In this document: one piece after another, positions 27,436-35,885 of the stretch
Layout of the letters: the number at the start of each line of letters is the position of its first letter
Numbering within the stretch: position 1 is the stretch's first letter
Source: Ruegeria sp. 6PALISEP08
GTDB taxonomy: Bacteria; Pseudomonadota; Alphaproteobacteria; Rhodobacterales; Rhodobacteraceae
Assembly (NCBI RefSeq): GCF_001238295.1
Contig: NZ_LGXZ01000005.1
Span: 62,001 to 126,000 of the forward strand
Reading direction: 5' to 3'
Length of the DNA stretch: 64,000 nt
Notes under the pieces: model-generated
Seen by the model: only the letters and a program-made list of their open reading frames with translations
The model's database searches: none
What the model was told of the DNA's origin: nothing
Program-made: the position numbers and the translations under genes

Positions 27436-28542
27436 ATGATGACCAAAGCCAGAACATGGTTCTCGGCGCTATCGACAGTTTCGCTGCTGACGATGGGCGC
27501 TGCGTTCCCGGTTCACCAGGCCCAGGCGGAAGAGTCGGGACCGGTAGAAGCGATAGAGTTCGATCCCGCCAAGGCGGCCCTTGGCAAACGTTTGTTTTTT
27601 GATCCGCGACTGTCCGGCGACACCGAGTTGTCCTGCGCCAGTTGCCACCAGCCGGAAAACGGCTTTACTGACGGACAGGCCTTGTCGGACGCCTATGCCG
27701 GCAGCTTGCATTTCCGCAACGTGCCCACGCTGATCAACAGCGCCAAGCGCGCGGCATGGTTTCATGACGGGCGGATCGGCACCAACCTCAACGATGTCAC
27801 ACGCGAAAGCATCACCGAGACGTATTCCATGAACATGGACATGCGCCTGATGCAGGAACGTATCAAGCAGGACCCGGTCTATGTCGAGATGTTCGAAGCC
27901 GCCGGATTCGGCGAGCCCTCGAACGGCGGCGTGCGAAACGCGATCCCGGAATACTTAAAAACGCTGATCTCGCGCGGGGCACCCTTCGACACTGGCAAGA
28001 TGTCGGATGAGGCCAAAGCGGGCTATGAGCTATTCAATGCCAGCGGGTGTAATTCCTGCCACTCGGGTGAGCGGTTCACGGATGACTTGCCGCATAATAT
28101 CGGTGTCGGCGACAACCCCGAAATCTGGGCGACACCAGAACGTCACATCACCTTCGTGACCATGATGAAATTCCTCGGTGTCGAAAACTACATGAACCTG
28201 CGCGCCGATCCCGGAGCGTATATCCGCACCCACACCGCCGATACGTTCGGCACGTTCATGACCCCTACGCTGCGCGAGCTGACCTTTACTGCGCCGTATA
28301 TGCACAACGGTACGCTGGAAACGCTTGAAGATGTGGTGGCCTTCTACAACACAGGTGGCGGTGACGATGAAAACAAGGATCCGCGCATCAAGCCGCTGAA
28401 CCTGAACGAGACCGAGCAAGCGCAATTGGTGGCTTTCCTCAAGGCGCTGTCCGGCGATCCACTGACCGGCCCCGAATTCGTCGCCGAGGAGGTCGATACC
28501 TTCTACGAGCCGATCGAAAACTGGCAAGACGCGACAAACTGA
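27436..28542 (+). CDS. Di-heme cytochrome c peroxidase family protein (IdrP-like)
   Basis: A 368-residue periplasmic protein with a signal peptide (about 1-31, ending AQA). Two c-type heme sites are present, CASCH at 67-71 and CNSCH at 205-209, in the MauG/CcpA fold (ALGKRLFFDPRLSG, TAPYMHNGTLETLEDVVAFY). Bacterial peroxidases of this family reduce H2O2 with electrons from cytochromes or cupredoxins. In the iodate reductase locus two such proteins, IdrP1 and IdrP2, are thought to remove H2O2 or reactive intermediates released by IdrAB. It is first of four tightly spaced genes. Assignment as P1 or P2 is not possible here. Confidence 0.85.
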   Translation: MMTKARTWFSALSTVSLLTMGAAFPVHQAQAEESGPVEAIEFDPAKAALGKRLFFDPRLSGDTELSCASCHQPENGFTDGQALSDAYAGSLHFRNVPTLINSAKRAAWFHDGRIGTNLNDVTRESITETYSMNMDMRLMQERIKQDPVYVEMFEAAGFGEPSNGGVRNAIPEYLKTLISRGAPFDTGKMSDEAKAGYELFNASGCNSCHSGERFTDDLPHNIGVGDNPEIWATPERHITFVTMMKFLGVENYMNLRADPGAYIRTHTADTFGTFMTPTLRELTFTAPYMHNGTLETLEDVVAFYNTGGGDDENKDPRIKPLNLNETEQAQLVAFLKALSGDPLTGPEFVAEEVDTFYEPIENWQDATN

Positions 28543-28553
28543 GGAGTGGACCC

Positions 28554-29741
28554 ATGAAAGACCTTTCGTCTTATCTCAAAGGCACAATCGCCACCGCTGC
28601 CCTGTTTGCCGTTCTTGGCTCGCAGGCCGCTGCGGAAACCAGTATGGAGATTGAGGCCGGTATCGGCGGGCCAGATCCCGATCCTGATGCGCCACTGGTG
28701 GCTCTGGGCAAGCCTCCAATTCCGCTGGACAACCCGCAAACCGAAGCCAAGATTGAGCTTGGCAAGATGCTGTTCTTCGATCCGCGTCTGGGTGGCAACC
28801 CATCGACGCCTTGTTCCGCCTGCCACCTGCCGGATGTCGGCTGGGACGTCGAGGCCCCGATCTCGTTCGGCTATCCCGGTACGACCCACTGGCGCAACAG
28901 CCAGACCATCGTGAATTCAGCCTATTACGGCAAACTGTTCTGGGCGGGCTCATCCAAGAGCCTTGAAAGCCAGGCCAAATCCGCTGCGGGCGGTGCGGTG
29001 GCCGGGAACGGCGAGGCCGACATGATGGAGGCTCGTCTGGCCTTCGTTCCCGAATATGTCGAACGGTTCAACGACGTCTTTGGGGATCATTGGCCGCGCA
29101 TCGGCAACGCATGGCGGGCCATTGCAGCGTTTGAACGGACCATCGTTCAGACCGGCACGCCCTTCGACAACTATCTGCGCGGGGACGATGCGGCACTGAC
29201 CGAGGAACAGAAACGCGGGCTGGAGTTGTTCACCGGCAAGGCGCAGTGTTCCGAATGCCACAACGGTGCGCTGCTGTCGGATGAGAAGTACTACAACACC
29301 GGCGTGCCCGCCTATGACGGTTGGCATGATGATGGTCTGGCACAGGTCACCTTCCGGTACGAACTTTATGCCAAAGGCTCGACCGAAGAGATGTATCGCC
29401 ACACTAAGGACGACCCCGGTTTCTATTTCCGCACCAAGGAAAAGGCCGACAAGGGCAAGTTCCGCACGCCAAGCCTGCGCTACACCCTTTATACCGAACC
29501 CTACATGCACAACGGCATGCTGGAGACGCTCGAGGATGTGGTCGAATTCTACAACCAGGGCGGCGGCGAGAACGAGTTCTCAGCGAATAAATCCCAGCTG
29601 ATCCAACCCCTTGGTCTGAATGATCAAGAAAAGACGGATCTGGTGGCCTTCCTGAAATCCCTGTCCGGCGAGGAACTTCTGATCGAAGAACCCGACCTGC
29701 CGGATTATCAGCCGCTTCCTGCGGTTGCAGCAGAGGAGTAA
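28554..29741 (+). CDS. Second di-heme cytochrome c peroxidase family protein (IdrP-like)
   Basis: A 395-residue protein with signal peptide (about 1-27, ending AAA) and heme motifs CSACH at 87-91 and CSECH at 232-236. It keeps ELGKMLFFDPRLGG and TEPYMHNGMLETLEDVVEFY. It is clearly a paralogue of the upstream gene but diverged, with an extended N terminus (GGPDPDPDAPLVALGKPP) and a longer insertion before the C-terminal heme ligand. It starts 11 bases after the first peroxidase gene. Two adjacent MauG-type peroxidases with a Rieske protein and an AioA-like subunit are the composition of the idr locus. Confidence 0.85.
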   Translation: MKDLSSYLKGTIATAALFAVLGSQAAAETSMEIEAGIGGPDPDPDAPLVALGKPPIPLDNPQTEAKIELGKMLFFDPRLGGNPSTPCSACHLPDVGWDVEAPISFGYPGTTHWRNSQTIVNSAYYGKLFWAGSSKSLESQAKSAAGGAVAGNGEADMMEARLAFVPEYVERFNDVFGDHWPRIGNAWRAIAAFERTIVQTGTPFDNYLRGDDAALTEEQKRGLELFTGKAQCSECHNGALLSDEKYYNTGVPAYDGWHDDGLAQVTFRYELYAKGSTEEMYRHTKDDPGFYFRTKEKADKGKFRTPSLRYTLYTEPYMHNGMLETLEDVVEFYNQGGGENEFSANKSQLIQPLGLNDQEKTDLVAFLKSLSGEELLIEEPDLPDYQPLPAVAAEE

Positions 29742-29746
29742 GCGTC

Positions 29747-30316
29747 ATGACTGATCATAACGCAAACGGATGCAGTTGTTCGGGTGAAGCCAAGAAAGCC
29801 TGCACCGTGAACCGCCGCCAATTCCTGTTCGCCTCGGGTGCCACAACCTTTGCCGTGATGGTGGCCATGCCCACCCGCCACGGTCAGGCCGAACAGGTTC
29901 CTGCCCTTGTGTCCACCTATCCGCGCAAGCTGATCGGCAAACTCTCTGAGTTGGAACAGGATGTTCCGGTCGAATTCTACTACCCGGATGAGGGCGATTA
30001 TTCGGACTCGATCCTGGTCAAGACCGGCGTGGAAAGTGGGGGTGGCATCGGTCCGCAAAAGGACGTGGTGGCGTTCAACCTGACGTGTACGCATCAGGGC
30101 GGATCGCTTTACGACACGTACAAGGGGGAACATAAGGTGCTGGGCCCATGCCCGCTACACCTGTCGACCTACGACGTGACTCGTCACGGCATTCTGGTCT
30201 CCGGTCAGGCGTATCAGTCGCTGCCGCAAGTCCTTCTGGAACTCGATGGTGACGATATCTACGCCGTCGGCATGTTCGGCCTGATCTACGGCCGCTACGA
30301 CAACCTCATTGCATAA
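29747..30316 (+). CDS. Rieske [2Fe-2S] small subunit, AioB/IdrB-like
   Basis: A 189-residue protein with a twin-arginine signal (NRRQFLF, Arg23-Arg24, then a hydrophobic stretch), so it is exported folded, probably carrying the large subunit along, since that has no signal of its own. The Rieske ligands are Cys114-Thr-His116 and Cys135-Pro-Leu-His138. The cysteine pair that forms the disulfide in many Rieske proteins is absent (Gly and Leu at those places), which should lower the cluster potential. It starts five bases after the second peroxidase gene and passes electrons to or from the molybdopterin subunit. Confidence 0.88.
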   Translation: MTDHNANGCSCSGEAKKACTVNRRQFLFASGATTFAVMVAMPTRHGQAEQVPALVSTYPRKLIGKLSELEQDVPVEFYYPDEGDYSDSILVKTGVESGGGIGPQKDVVAFNLTCTHQGGSLYDTYKGEHKVLGPCPLHLSTYDVTRHGILVSGQAYQSLPQVLLELDGDDIYAVGMFGLIYGRYDNLIA

Positions 30317-30330
30317 AGGGAAACGGAATC

Positions 30331-33012
30331 ATGGCAACCCCGTATTACGTACCCGAAACCAACGTCCCGCTGCCACCCAAGGGCGCCGAGGTCATCTCGA
30401 CCGCCTGCGACTATTGCATCGTGGCCTGTGGTTACAAAGTCTACCGCTGGCCCGTGACGGCCAAATCCGGTGGGCCCGGCGCGGATGAAAACGCCTTTGG
30501 CGAGGATTTCCCTGTCGCACCGCTGGGCGCATGGGTGGCCCCGAACCAGCACAATATCGTGCTGCACAAAGGCCTGCCGCACCACGTCGTGATTATCCCC
30601 GACAAGGACAACAAAACTGTCAACACCGACGGCGACAGCTCCTTGCGGGGCGGGTGTATCGCGCAGAAATGCTATAACCCGCAGACGCCCACACGCGACC
30701 GTCTGAAAACGCCGTTGATGCGGATTTATGGCACCTTGATGCCGGTTCCGTGGGATCTGGCGCTGGATGTGGCGGCTGAGGTGGGCAATCATGTCATCGC
30801 TAAACATGGCACCAATGCCTACGGCGTAAAAACCTTTAGCTATCAATATATCGAGAACACCTATGCGATCTCGAAATACGCGCTGCGCCATATCAACACC
30901 GCCAACTTCACCTTCCACGACACGCCGTCCGATGTGACCTCGACCCCCGGTTTCCGGGATGCGGGCTTTGATAATTTCGGCCCCTCCTATGAGGACTGGC
31001 GTGATGCGGAAACCCTTCTGGTCTGCGGCACCGACCCATATGAGACCAAGACCATCCTCTATACCCAGTGGATGATGAAGGGGATGCAGAACGGTCAGAA
31101 AGAGATCTATCTGATCCCGCGCCGCTCGGCCGGTGTGGCCCATGCGGAAAAGATGGGTGGCCTGCATATCGACGTTTTGCCCGGTACTGACCTGCTGGTC
31201 GTTAACGCCATTGCCCGCGTCATTGTGGAAAATGGCTGGGAAGACAGCGATTGGATCAAGAAATGGGTCAACAACAAGTGGGAAAGCTCGTCTGGCTTCG
31301 GTCAGGGCACCCGTAACACGCCATGGCAGTGGCGCACGACCTGGGGCAAGTTCCAGACCAAGGGTTTCGAGGACTGGAAAGAGTGGCTGCTGGCGCAGGA
31401 CGAATTCGCGCCTGAGACTGCCGCGGCCGCGGCCGAGATCGACGTGCAGAAGATCTATACGGCTGCTGAATGGCTCGCCAAACCCAAGGATGACGGCTCG
31501 CGCCCGAAAACCTCGATTATGATCGAAAAAGGGTTCTACTGGTCCAATAACACCGGCAACACACAGGCGATTTCCGCACTGGGCATCATCTGTGGTTGTG
31601 GTGGACGTCCAGGTCAGGTCATCGGTCGGGCCGGTGGTCACCAGCGGGGCGGCGTGAAAGGCGGGAAATACCCGCGCAACAAATCGCCCGAGAAACTGCC
31701 GGGTCGCCGTCGTCGCGCCATGGATACCGACCGGTATCTGATCGCGGGTCATACCCGTATGGCCCACGTGATCGGCACCACCTGGATTCAGTCCATGTGT
31801 GGATCGCAGCAGTTGGCCGACAAGTTTGAGGAACTGACCGTCCGCAACCCGCACCAGATCGCCTCTTTCGACAAAAAAGAAATGATCGACACGCTAAAGG
31901 CCCGCACCGACAGCGGCGGCATGGTGGTGATCAATCAGGACATCTACCTACAAGACCCGATCGGCAACCGTTACGCCGACATTGTGTTCCCAGCCGCAAC
32001 CTGGGGCGAAGAGGACTTCCTGCGGGCCAACGGTGAACGCCGCCTGCGCCTGTACCAGAAGTTCTATGATGCGCCCGGTTCGGCGAAACCAGATTGGTGG
32101 ATCATCGCCCAACTTGCCACGCGGATGGGCTTTGACGGGTTCGATTGGCAGAACTCGAATGAGGTCGCGGAGGAGGCCGTGCGCTTTACCCGCGGGTCGC
32201 GCAAGGATTTCCACGCGGTCCATCGTCTGGCAAAGGCCGAAGGCAAAACCCTGCATGCCAAGGTTCGTGAATTCGGCACCGACGGTGTGCAGTGCCCGGT
32301 CATGCTGGATGCTGACGGAGTCACGCTGATTGAGACCAAGCGCTTGCACGACACAACCCGCAAACTGCCCGATACTGGTGCTGCCGGCGCGGATGTGTTC
32401 AATAAAAAGCTGACGCACTTCAACAGCCAGACCGGCAAGTGCAACATTCAGAAATCGCCTTGGGGTCTGTTCTCGGACTATTGGGAATGGCTCAGCCCGA
32501 ACAAGGACGAAGGCGAGCTCTGGGCCACATCTGGACGGATCAACGAACGCTGGCAGTCCGGTTTCGACGATCGTCGCCGCCCATATATCGTTCAGCGCTG
32601 GCCGGAAAATTGGGTCGAAATTCACCCTGACGATGCGGCCGAACGCGGCATCGAAAGCGGCGACTATGTGATGGTCTATTCGGAACGCGTTCCGGGCAAC
32701 AAACACACGCTGCTGGGTGTGGAAGGCGATGACTTCCAGTTCTCGAAGCTGATGGAGAACGGGCATATCGAGCTGACCAAAGCGGCGATCACCGCCGTGG
32801 CGATGGTTACGCCTGCCATCAAGAAAAGCGTGGTTTACATGGACTTCCTGCACATGCAGCAGCCTGCAAATGCGCTTGAGGGGCGGATCGTCGACTGGAT
32901 CAGTGGCAACTACAACTACAAGATGGGCGTTGCCAAGGTCCGCAAGCTTGGGCCGAGCCCCTACAAGACCTCGTTCCGCACGATGTCCTTCGCACCGCGC
33001 GACATCGCCTGA
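30331..33012 (+). CDS. Molybdopterin oxidoreductase large subunit, arsenite oxidase/iodate reductase type (IdrA-like)
   Basis: An 893-residue bis-MGD enzyme of the DMSO reductase family. The N terminus shows Cys26-X2-Cys29-X3-Cys33 (CDYCIVAC), then Ser104 exactly 70 residues after Cys33, the [3Fe-4S] pattern of AioA-type enzymes, which have Ser where others have a fourth Cys. Further AioA-like stretches are RAGGHQRGGVKGGKYP and NGERRLRLYQKFYDAPG. No export signal; it should ride with the Rieske Tat signal. AioA normally comes as aioBA without peroxidases. Two upstream di-heme peroxidases make an IdrA-type iodate reductase more likely than arsenite oxidase. The substrate cannot be proven by sequence. 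Confidence 0.8.
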   Translation: MATPYYVPETNVPLPPKGAEVISTACDYCIVACGYKVYRWPVTAKSGGPGADENAFGEDFPVAPLGAWVAPNQHNIVLHKGLPHHVVIIPDKDNKTVNTDGDSSLRGGCIAQKCYNPQTPTRDRLKTPLMRIYGTLMPVPWDLALDVAAEVGNHVIAKHGTNAYGVKTFSYQYIENTYAISKYALRHINTANFTFHDTPSDVTSTPGFRDAGFDNFGPSYEDWRDAETLLVCGTDPYETKTILYTQWMMKGMQNGQKEIYLIPRRSAGVAHAEKMGGLHIDVLPGTDLLVVNAIARVIVENGWEDSDWIKKWVNNKWESSSGFGQGTRNTPWQWRTTWGKFQTKGFEDWKEWLLAQDEFAPETAAAAAEIDVQKIYTAAEWLAKPKDDGSRPKTSIMIEKGFYWSNNTGNTQAISALGIICGCGGRPGQVIGRAGGHQRGGVKGGKYPRNKSPEKLPGRRRRAMDTDRYLIAGHTRMAHVIGTTWIQSMCGSQQLADKFEELTVRNPHQIASFDKKEMIDTLKARTDSGGMVVINQDIYLQDPIGNRYADIVFPAATWGEEDFLRANGERRLRLYQKFYDAPGSAKPDWWIIAQLATRMGFDGFDWQNSNEVAEEAVRFTRGSRKDFHAVHRLAKAEGKTLHAKVREFGTDGVQCPVMLDADGVTLIETKRLHDTTRKLPDTGAAGADVFNKKLTHFNSQTGKCNIQKSPWGLFSDYWEWLSPNKDEGELWATSGRINERWQSGFDDRRRPYIVQRWPENWVEIHPDDAAERGIESGDYVMVYSERVPGNKHTLLGVEGDDFQFSKLMENGHIELTKAAITAVAMVTPAIKKSVVYMDFLHMQQPANALEGRIVDWISGNYNYKMGVAKVRKLGPSPYKTSFRTMSFAPRDIA

Positions 33013-33177
33013 TGACAACTTTCCGAGGGGCGGACGCCATGCCGCCCCTCGGGACGGGCCCCACTGCAGAAGGGGCTCTGAACCGGTCCCCCGGTTCACA
33101 TGGAAGGCAGGTATCGGTTGGGAAATCTGCCTTCCACTTTCACCCAACCCGCCAACCACAAACATGGCAGATCCGAT
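33013..33177 (+). repeat. Three tandem hairpins between idrA-like and HEAT-repeat genes
   Basis: Three perfect inverted repeats follow each other: CCGAGGGGCGG (33023-33033) with 33042-33052; TGAACCGG (33079-33086) with 33091-33098; and TGGAAGGCAG (33101-33110) with 33127-33136. None is followed by a T-run. They lie just after the stop of the large subunit and before the HEAT gene, fitting an RNA-stabilising or attenuating spacer, or a protein-binding region. Confidence 0.75.
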
Positions 33178-35385
33178 ATGAACATCCATTCCGATACTTC
33201 CCTGCGTGACGAGGCCACCAGCCTGTTTTCCGAATACGCAAAATCCGACTTTGACGTGATCCGCTTGCGCGCCGTTCAGGCCCTGACTGCAATTGGTGCG
33301 GGAGACAATTCGGCACTGGTTGAGGCACTGCTGGACGACGATGAGGACGTCCGACAGGACGCCGCGCAGGCGCTTGGTGTTTTGGGTGTAAAAGAGGCCG
33401 CGCCGCAGTTGCTTGAAAACCTGATCCACGATCCCTGTGGCGAGGTGAAACTTGCCTGCGTGACCTCATTGGCCGCGTTGAAAGCCGAGGATGCCGCCCC
33501 CTATCTGCGCACTCTCGTGACCGGTCGCGGGGATGAGATGACGTGGGACGAGGACGAGTTGCATCAGGACGAGTGGGATGACTGGCTCGACACGCAGATT
33601 GCCGCAATCAAAGCGCTGGGTCAGATGGGTGACACTGCGGCGATTGAGCCCATCGTCATGGCCCTGATGGACGAAGACGGGCAAGAGTTGGGCGATGTGG
33701 CCTGCGAAGCTTTAGGCTGGATCGGGGAACCCTCGGTCCCGACATTGGGCGTATTCACCCAATCTTCGAACCGTCGCCTGCGGCACCGTGCGCTGCGGAC
33801 GCTGGCCACGATTGGCGGGGCCGAAGCCGAAGCGATTTTGCGCAAGGCTCTTTCCGACAAGGAAGGTGAAGTTCGTCTGATCGCCTATGAGGCGCTGATG
33901 CCGAACGACCCCGCACTTGTCGAGCGGGCGCTGAACGACGCGGTGGAAGAGATTCGCATAGCAGCTCTGGGGCAGTCCGGTCTTTCGGAGCCCGAGCTTT
34001 TGGACCGGATGATGCGCGACCCCGGGGCGAAAGTTCAACTGGCTCTGATCGAGCGGCTGAACCGCAGCCAGCCTATCGAGGATCAGGACGACTTGCGCTG
34101 GCAGGTACTGGACTTTCTTGCGACCGGTCAACAGCCCGAAGTGTCTGCTCAAGCACTTGGCCTGTTGGCCGCCTTGGCCCCCGAGCTTGTGTCCGACCGT
34201 TTGAACGCCGTGTTCTCGATCAACGCCGACGACCTCAAGGGTGAGCGCCTGCAATGGGCTATCGTCGACGCTCTTGCCTCCTCGCCTTTGCGCGAAGCGA
34301 CGGAGTGGTTGCAGCGTGCCTGTCGCTCACCCTTCCGGTCGGTTCGGCTCAAGGCTATGGCGTCGCTGGCAATGATTGTCACCGATACAGATCGCCCGCA
34401 TGTGAACCAGCAGCAGGGCCGGGAGCTGCTTTTGTCTTTTGCGCTGGCTCCGATGCCATTGGCCGTCGACGTCGAACAAAAAGAAGAGGCAATACAAACG
34501 GATTTCGCCGCTCTGGAAGAGGCGGGCCTGGATGTGTCCGAAGGGGGCGAGAATGGCCCGACCTCCAGCCTTGGGGCTATTCTTGGTCATGACGCCATCG
34601 CTGCCGAGATGACGCAAGAGGCCGAAGAGAACGATGTTCAACCCTTAACCCCGCGCGAACAGGCACTGTTGGCCAAGGCAACCCGTCACCCAAAACGCCG
34701 CCGTGTCGCGCTGGATGACGATGCAGAAGCGCTGGAACGTGAAACGCGTATGTCAGCCATCCGGTTGCTGGGTGAAGTGCGGGGAATGCAGATTATGCTG
34801 GCCCAGATCGCCAATGACCCCGAAGCGGATATCGCTGCACAGGCTGTTTCCGCTCTGTCCGTGTCGCTGGCCCGCCACAGGTCCGAGTTGAGCGATGAGC
34901 AATTGATTGATCTGATCGCTTCAGGTGTGTCGCATACTGATTCAAATCTTGCGCTTCAGGCTCTTAAGCTATTGCAAACTACCGATCTGCCGCCACAGGA
35001 CGCTTTGCGTGGCAAGTTGCGCTTGATGGTGAAAACCGGGGATACCGCATTCCGGATCGACGCCATGCAGATCCTGACCCAATGGGACGGAAAGCCGAAC
35101 GTTGCGCGCAGCCTGCTGGACGACATCTCAGCCCCGGTGCGGCAGGCCGCAATGCGCCTGCTGTCGAGCGTCGCCCCCGATCAGGCCGCAGCAGCCATCG
35201 TGCCCTTCCTGTTGGACAATCCCGAGCAGCGAATCGTGACCTATGTCAATGACAGTACCTCTGCGGTGGTGTCCATTGGGCGCGAACTGCTGGTTGGATT
35301 GCGTGACGAGAACCGCCGCGCGCAATGGCCGGTGATGATCAGCGCATTGGCTGACCTGTTGGGGAGACCATCTCGGGCGGCTTAA
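33178..35385 (+). CDS. HEAT-repeat protein linked to the molybdoenzyme operon
   Basis: A 735-residue cytoplasmic protein made of repeated helical pairs such as DEDVRQDAAQALGVLGVKEAA and GEVRLIAYEALMPNDPALV, the short PBS-lyase type of HEAT repeat. N-terminal and C-terminal repeat blocks flank an acidic linker (about residues 420-510). ATG 33178 is chosen because the upstream part of the frame overlaps the hairpins. HEAT proteins of this kind are binding scaffolds or chaperones. Position between the molybdopterin subunit and the cupredoxin/moeA genes suggests help with assembly or cofactor loading of the large subunit, which is inference. Codon use is like the neighbours. Confidence 0.75.
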   Translation: MNIHSDTSLRDEATSLFSEYAKSDFDVIRLRAVQALTAIGAGDNSALVEALLDDDEDVRQDAAQALGVLGVKEAAPQLLENLIHDPCGEVKLACVTSLAALKAEDAAPYLRTLVTGRGDEMTWDEDELHQDEWDDWLDTQIAAIKALGQMGDTAAIEPIVMALMDEDGQELGDVACEALGWIGEPSVPTLGVFTQSSNRRLRHRALRTLATIGGAEAEAILRKALSDKEGEVRLIAYEALMPNDPALVERALNDAVEEIRIAALGQSGLSEPELLDRMMRDPGAKVQLALIERLNRSQPIEDQDDLRWQVLDFLATGQQPEVSAQALGLLAALAPELVSDRLNAVFSINADDLKGERLQWAIVDALASSPLREATEWLQRACRSPFRSVRLKAMASLAMIVTDTDRPHVNQQQGRELLLSFALAPMPLAVDVEQKEEAIQTDFAALEEAGLDVSEGGENGPTSSLGAILGHDAIAAEMTQEAEENDVQPLTPREQALLAKATRHPKRRRVALDDDAEALERETRMSAIRLLGEVRGMQIMLAQIANDPEADIAAQAVSALSVSLARHRSELSDEQLIDLIASGVSHTDSNLALQALKLLQTTDLPPQDALRGKLRLMVKTGDTAFRIDAMQILTQWDGKPNVARSLLDDISAPVRQAAMRLLSSVAPDQAAAAIVPFLLDNPEQRIVTYVNDSTSAVVSIGRELLVGLRDENRRAQWPVMISALADLLGRPSRAA

Positions 35386-35399
35386 ACCCGGAGGGACAG

Positions 35400-35885
35400 A
35401 TGAGGACTTCGCTGAAATTGAGTGCAGCGTTTCTTGTGGGGACGATGATTGTTGCCCCCGCAGTACAGGCCGAGGACTTACCCGAAGTCGCTGTAGTGCA
35501 TCAGATTATCGACCTCAATGCTGACACTCCGGCACATGCCTTCCGTTTTGAGCCGAAATTCCTGCAGGTTCCCGCCGGGGCCACGGTACGTTTCAAAGGC
35601 TCAACCGGGCGGCATACAGTTACAGCAATTCCACGGATGATCCCCGTCGGCGCGCGTGTATTCGAAATTCGTGGCAAGCCCGAGCTGGACCTGACCTTCG
35701 AGAAAGAAGGCGTCTACGGTATACGCTGTCGCGTTCATGGTCGCCACGGCATGGTGATGCTGCTGGTGGTTGGCGATCCAAATTCGAACTTGGAAGAAGC
35801 CAAGGCCTATTTGCCCAAGCTGGGCGAGGCAGAACAGGCCGGTTTCGAAGAACTGTTTGCATATATGGAGGCCCAAAATGGCTGA
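35400..35885 (+). CDS. Pseudoazurin-like type 1 copper protein
   Basis: A 161-residue periplasmic cupredoxin with a signal peptide (about 1-24, ending VQA). The type 1 copper ligands are complete: His72 (GRHTV), Cys110, His113 and Met118 in CRVHGRHGM, which has the C-X2-H-X4-M spacing of pseudoazurin. A C-terminal helical tail follows VVGD, also as in pseudoazurin. It probably shuttles electrons between the respiratory chain and the Rieske/molybdopterin pair or the di-heme peroxidases, and it could also serve NorC. It starts 14 bases after the HEAT gene and overlaps moeA. Confidence 0.88.
   Translation: MRTSLKLSAAFLVGTMIVAPAVQAEDLPEVAVVHQIIDLNADTPAHAFRFEPKFLQVPAGATVRFKGSTGRHTVTAIPRMIPVGARVFEIRGKPELDLTFEKEGVYGIRCRVHGRHGMVMLLVVGDPNSNLEEAKAYLPKLGEAEQAGFEELFAYMEAQNG

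Noticed and set aside
30331-33012. Calling the large subunit arsenite oxidase AioA outright
   Set aside because: The iron-sulfur motif fits AioA, but the two upstream di-heme peroxidases are typical of idr loci and no ars or aio regulatory genes are nearby; left as IdrA-like.
30295-33429. Two long minus-strand open frames (519 and 493 residues) opposite the molybdopterin gene
   Set aside because: Both are shadow frames of the conserved coding strand; their composition is low in normal hydrophobic patterning and no motif is seen.
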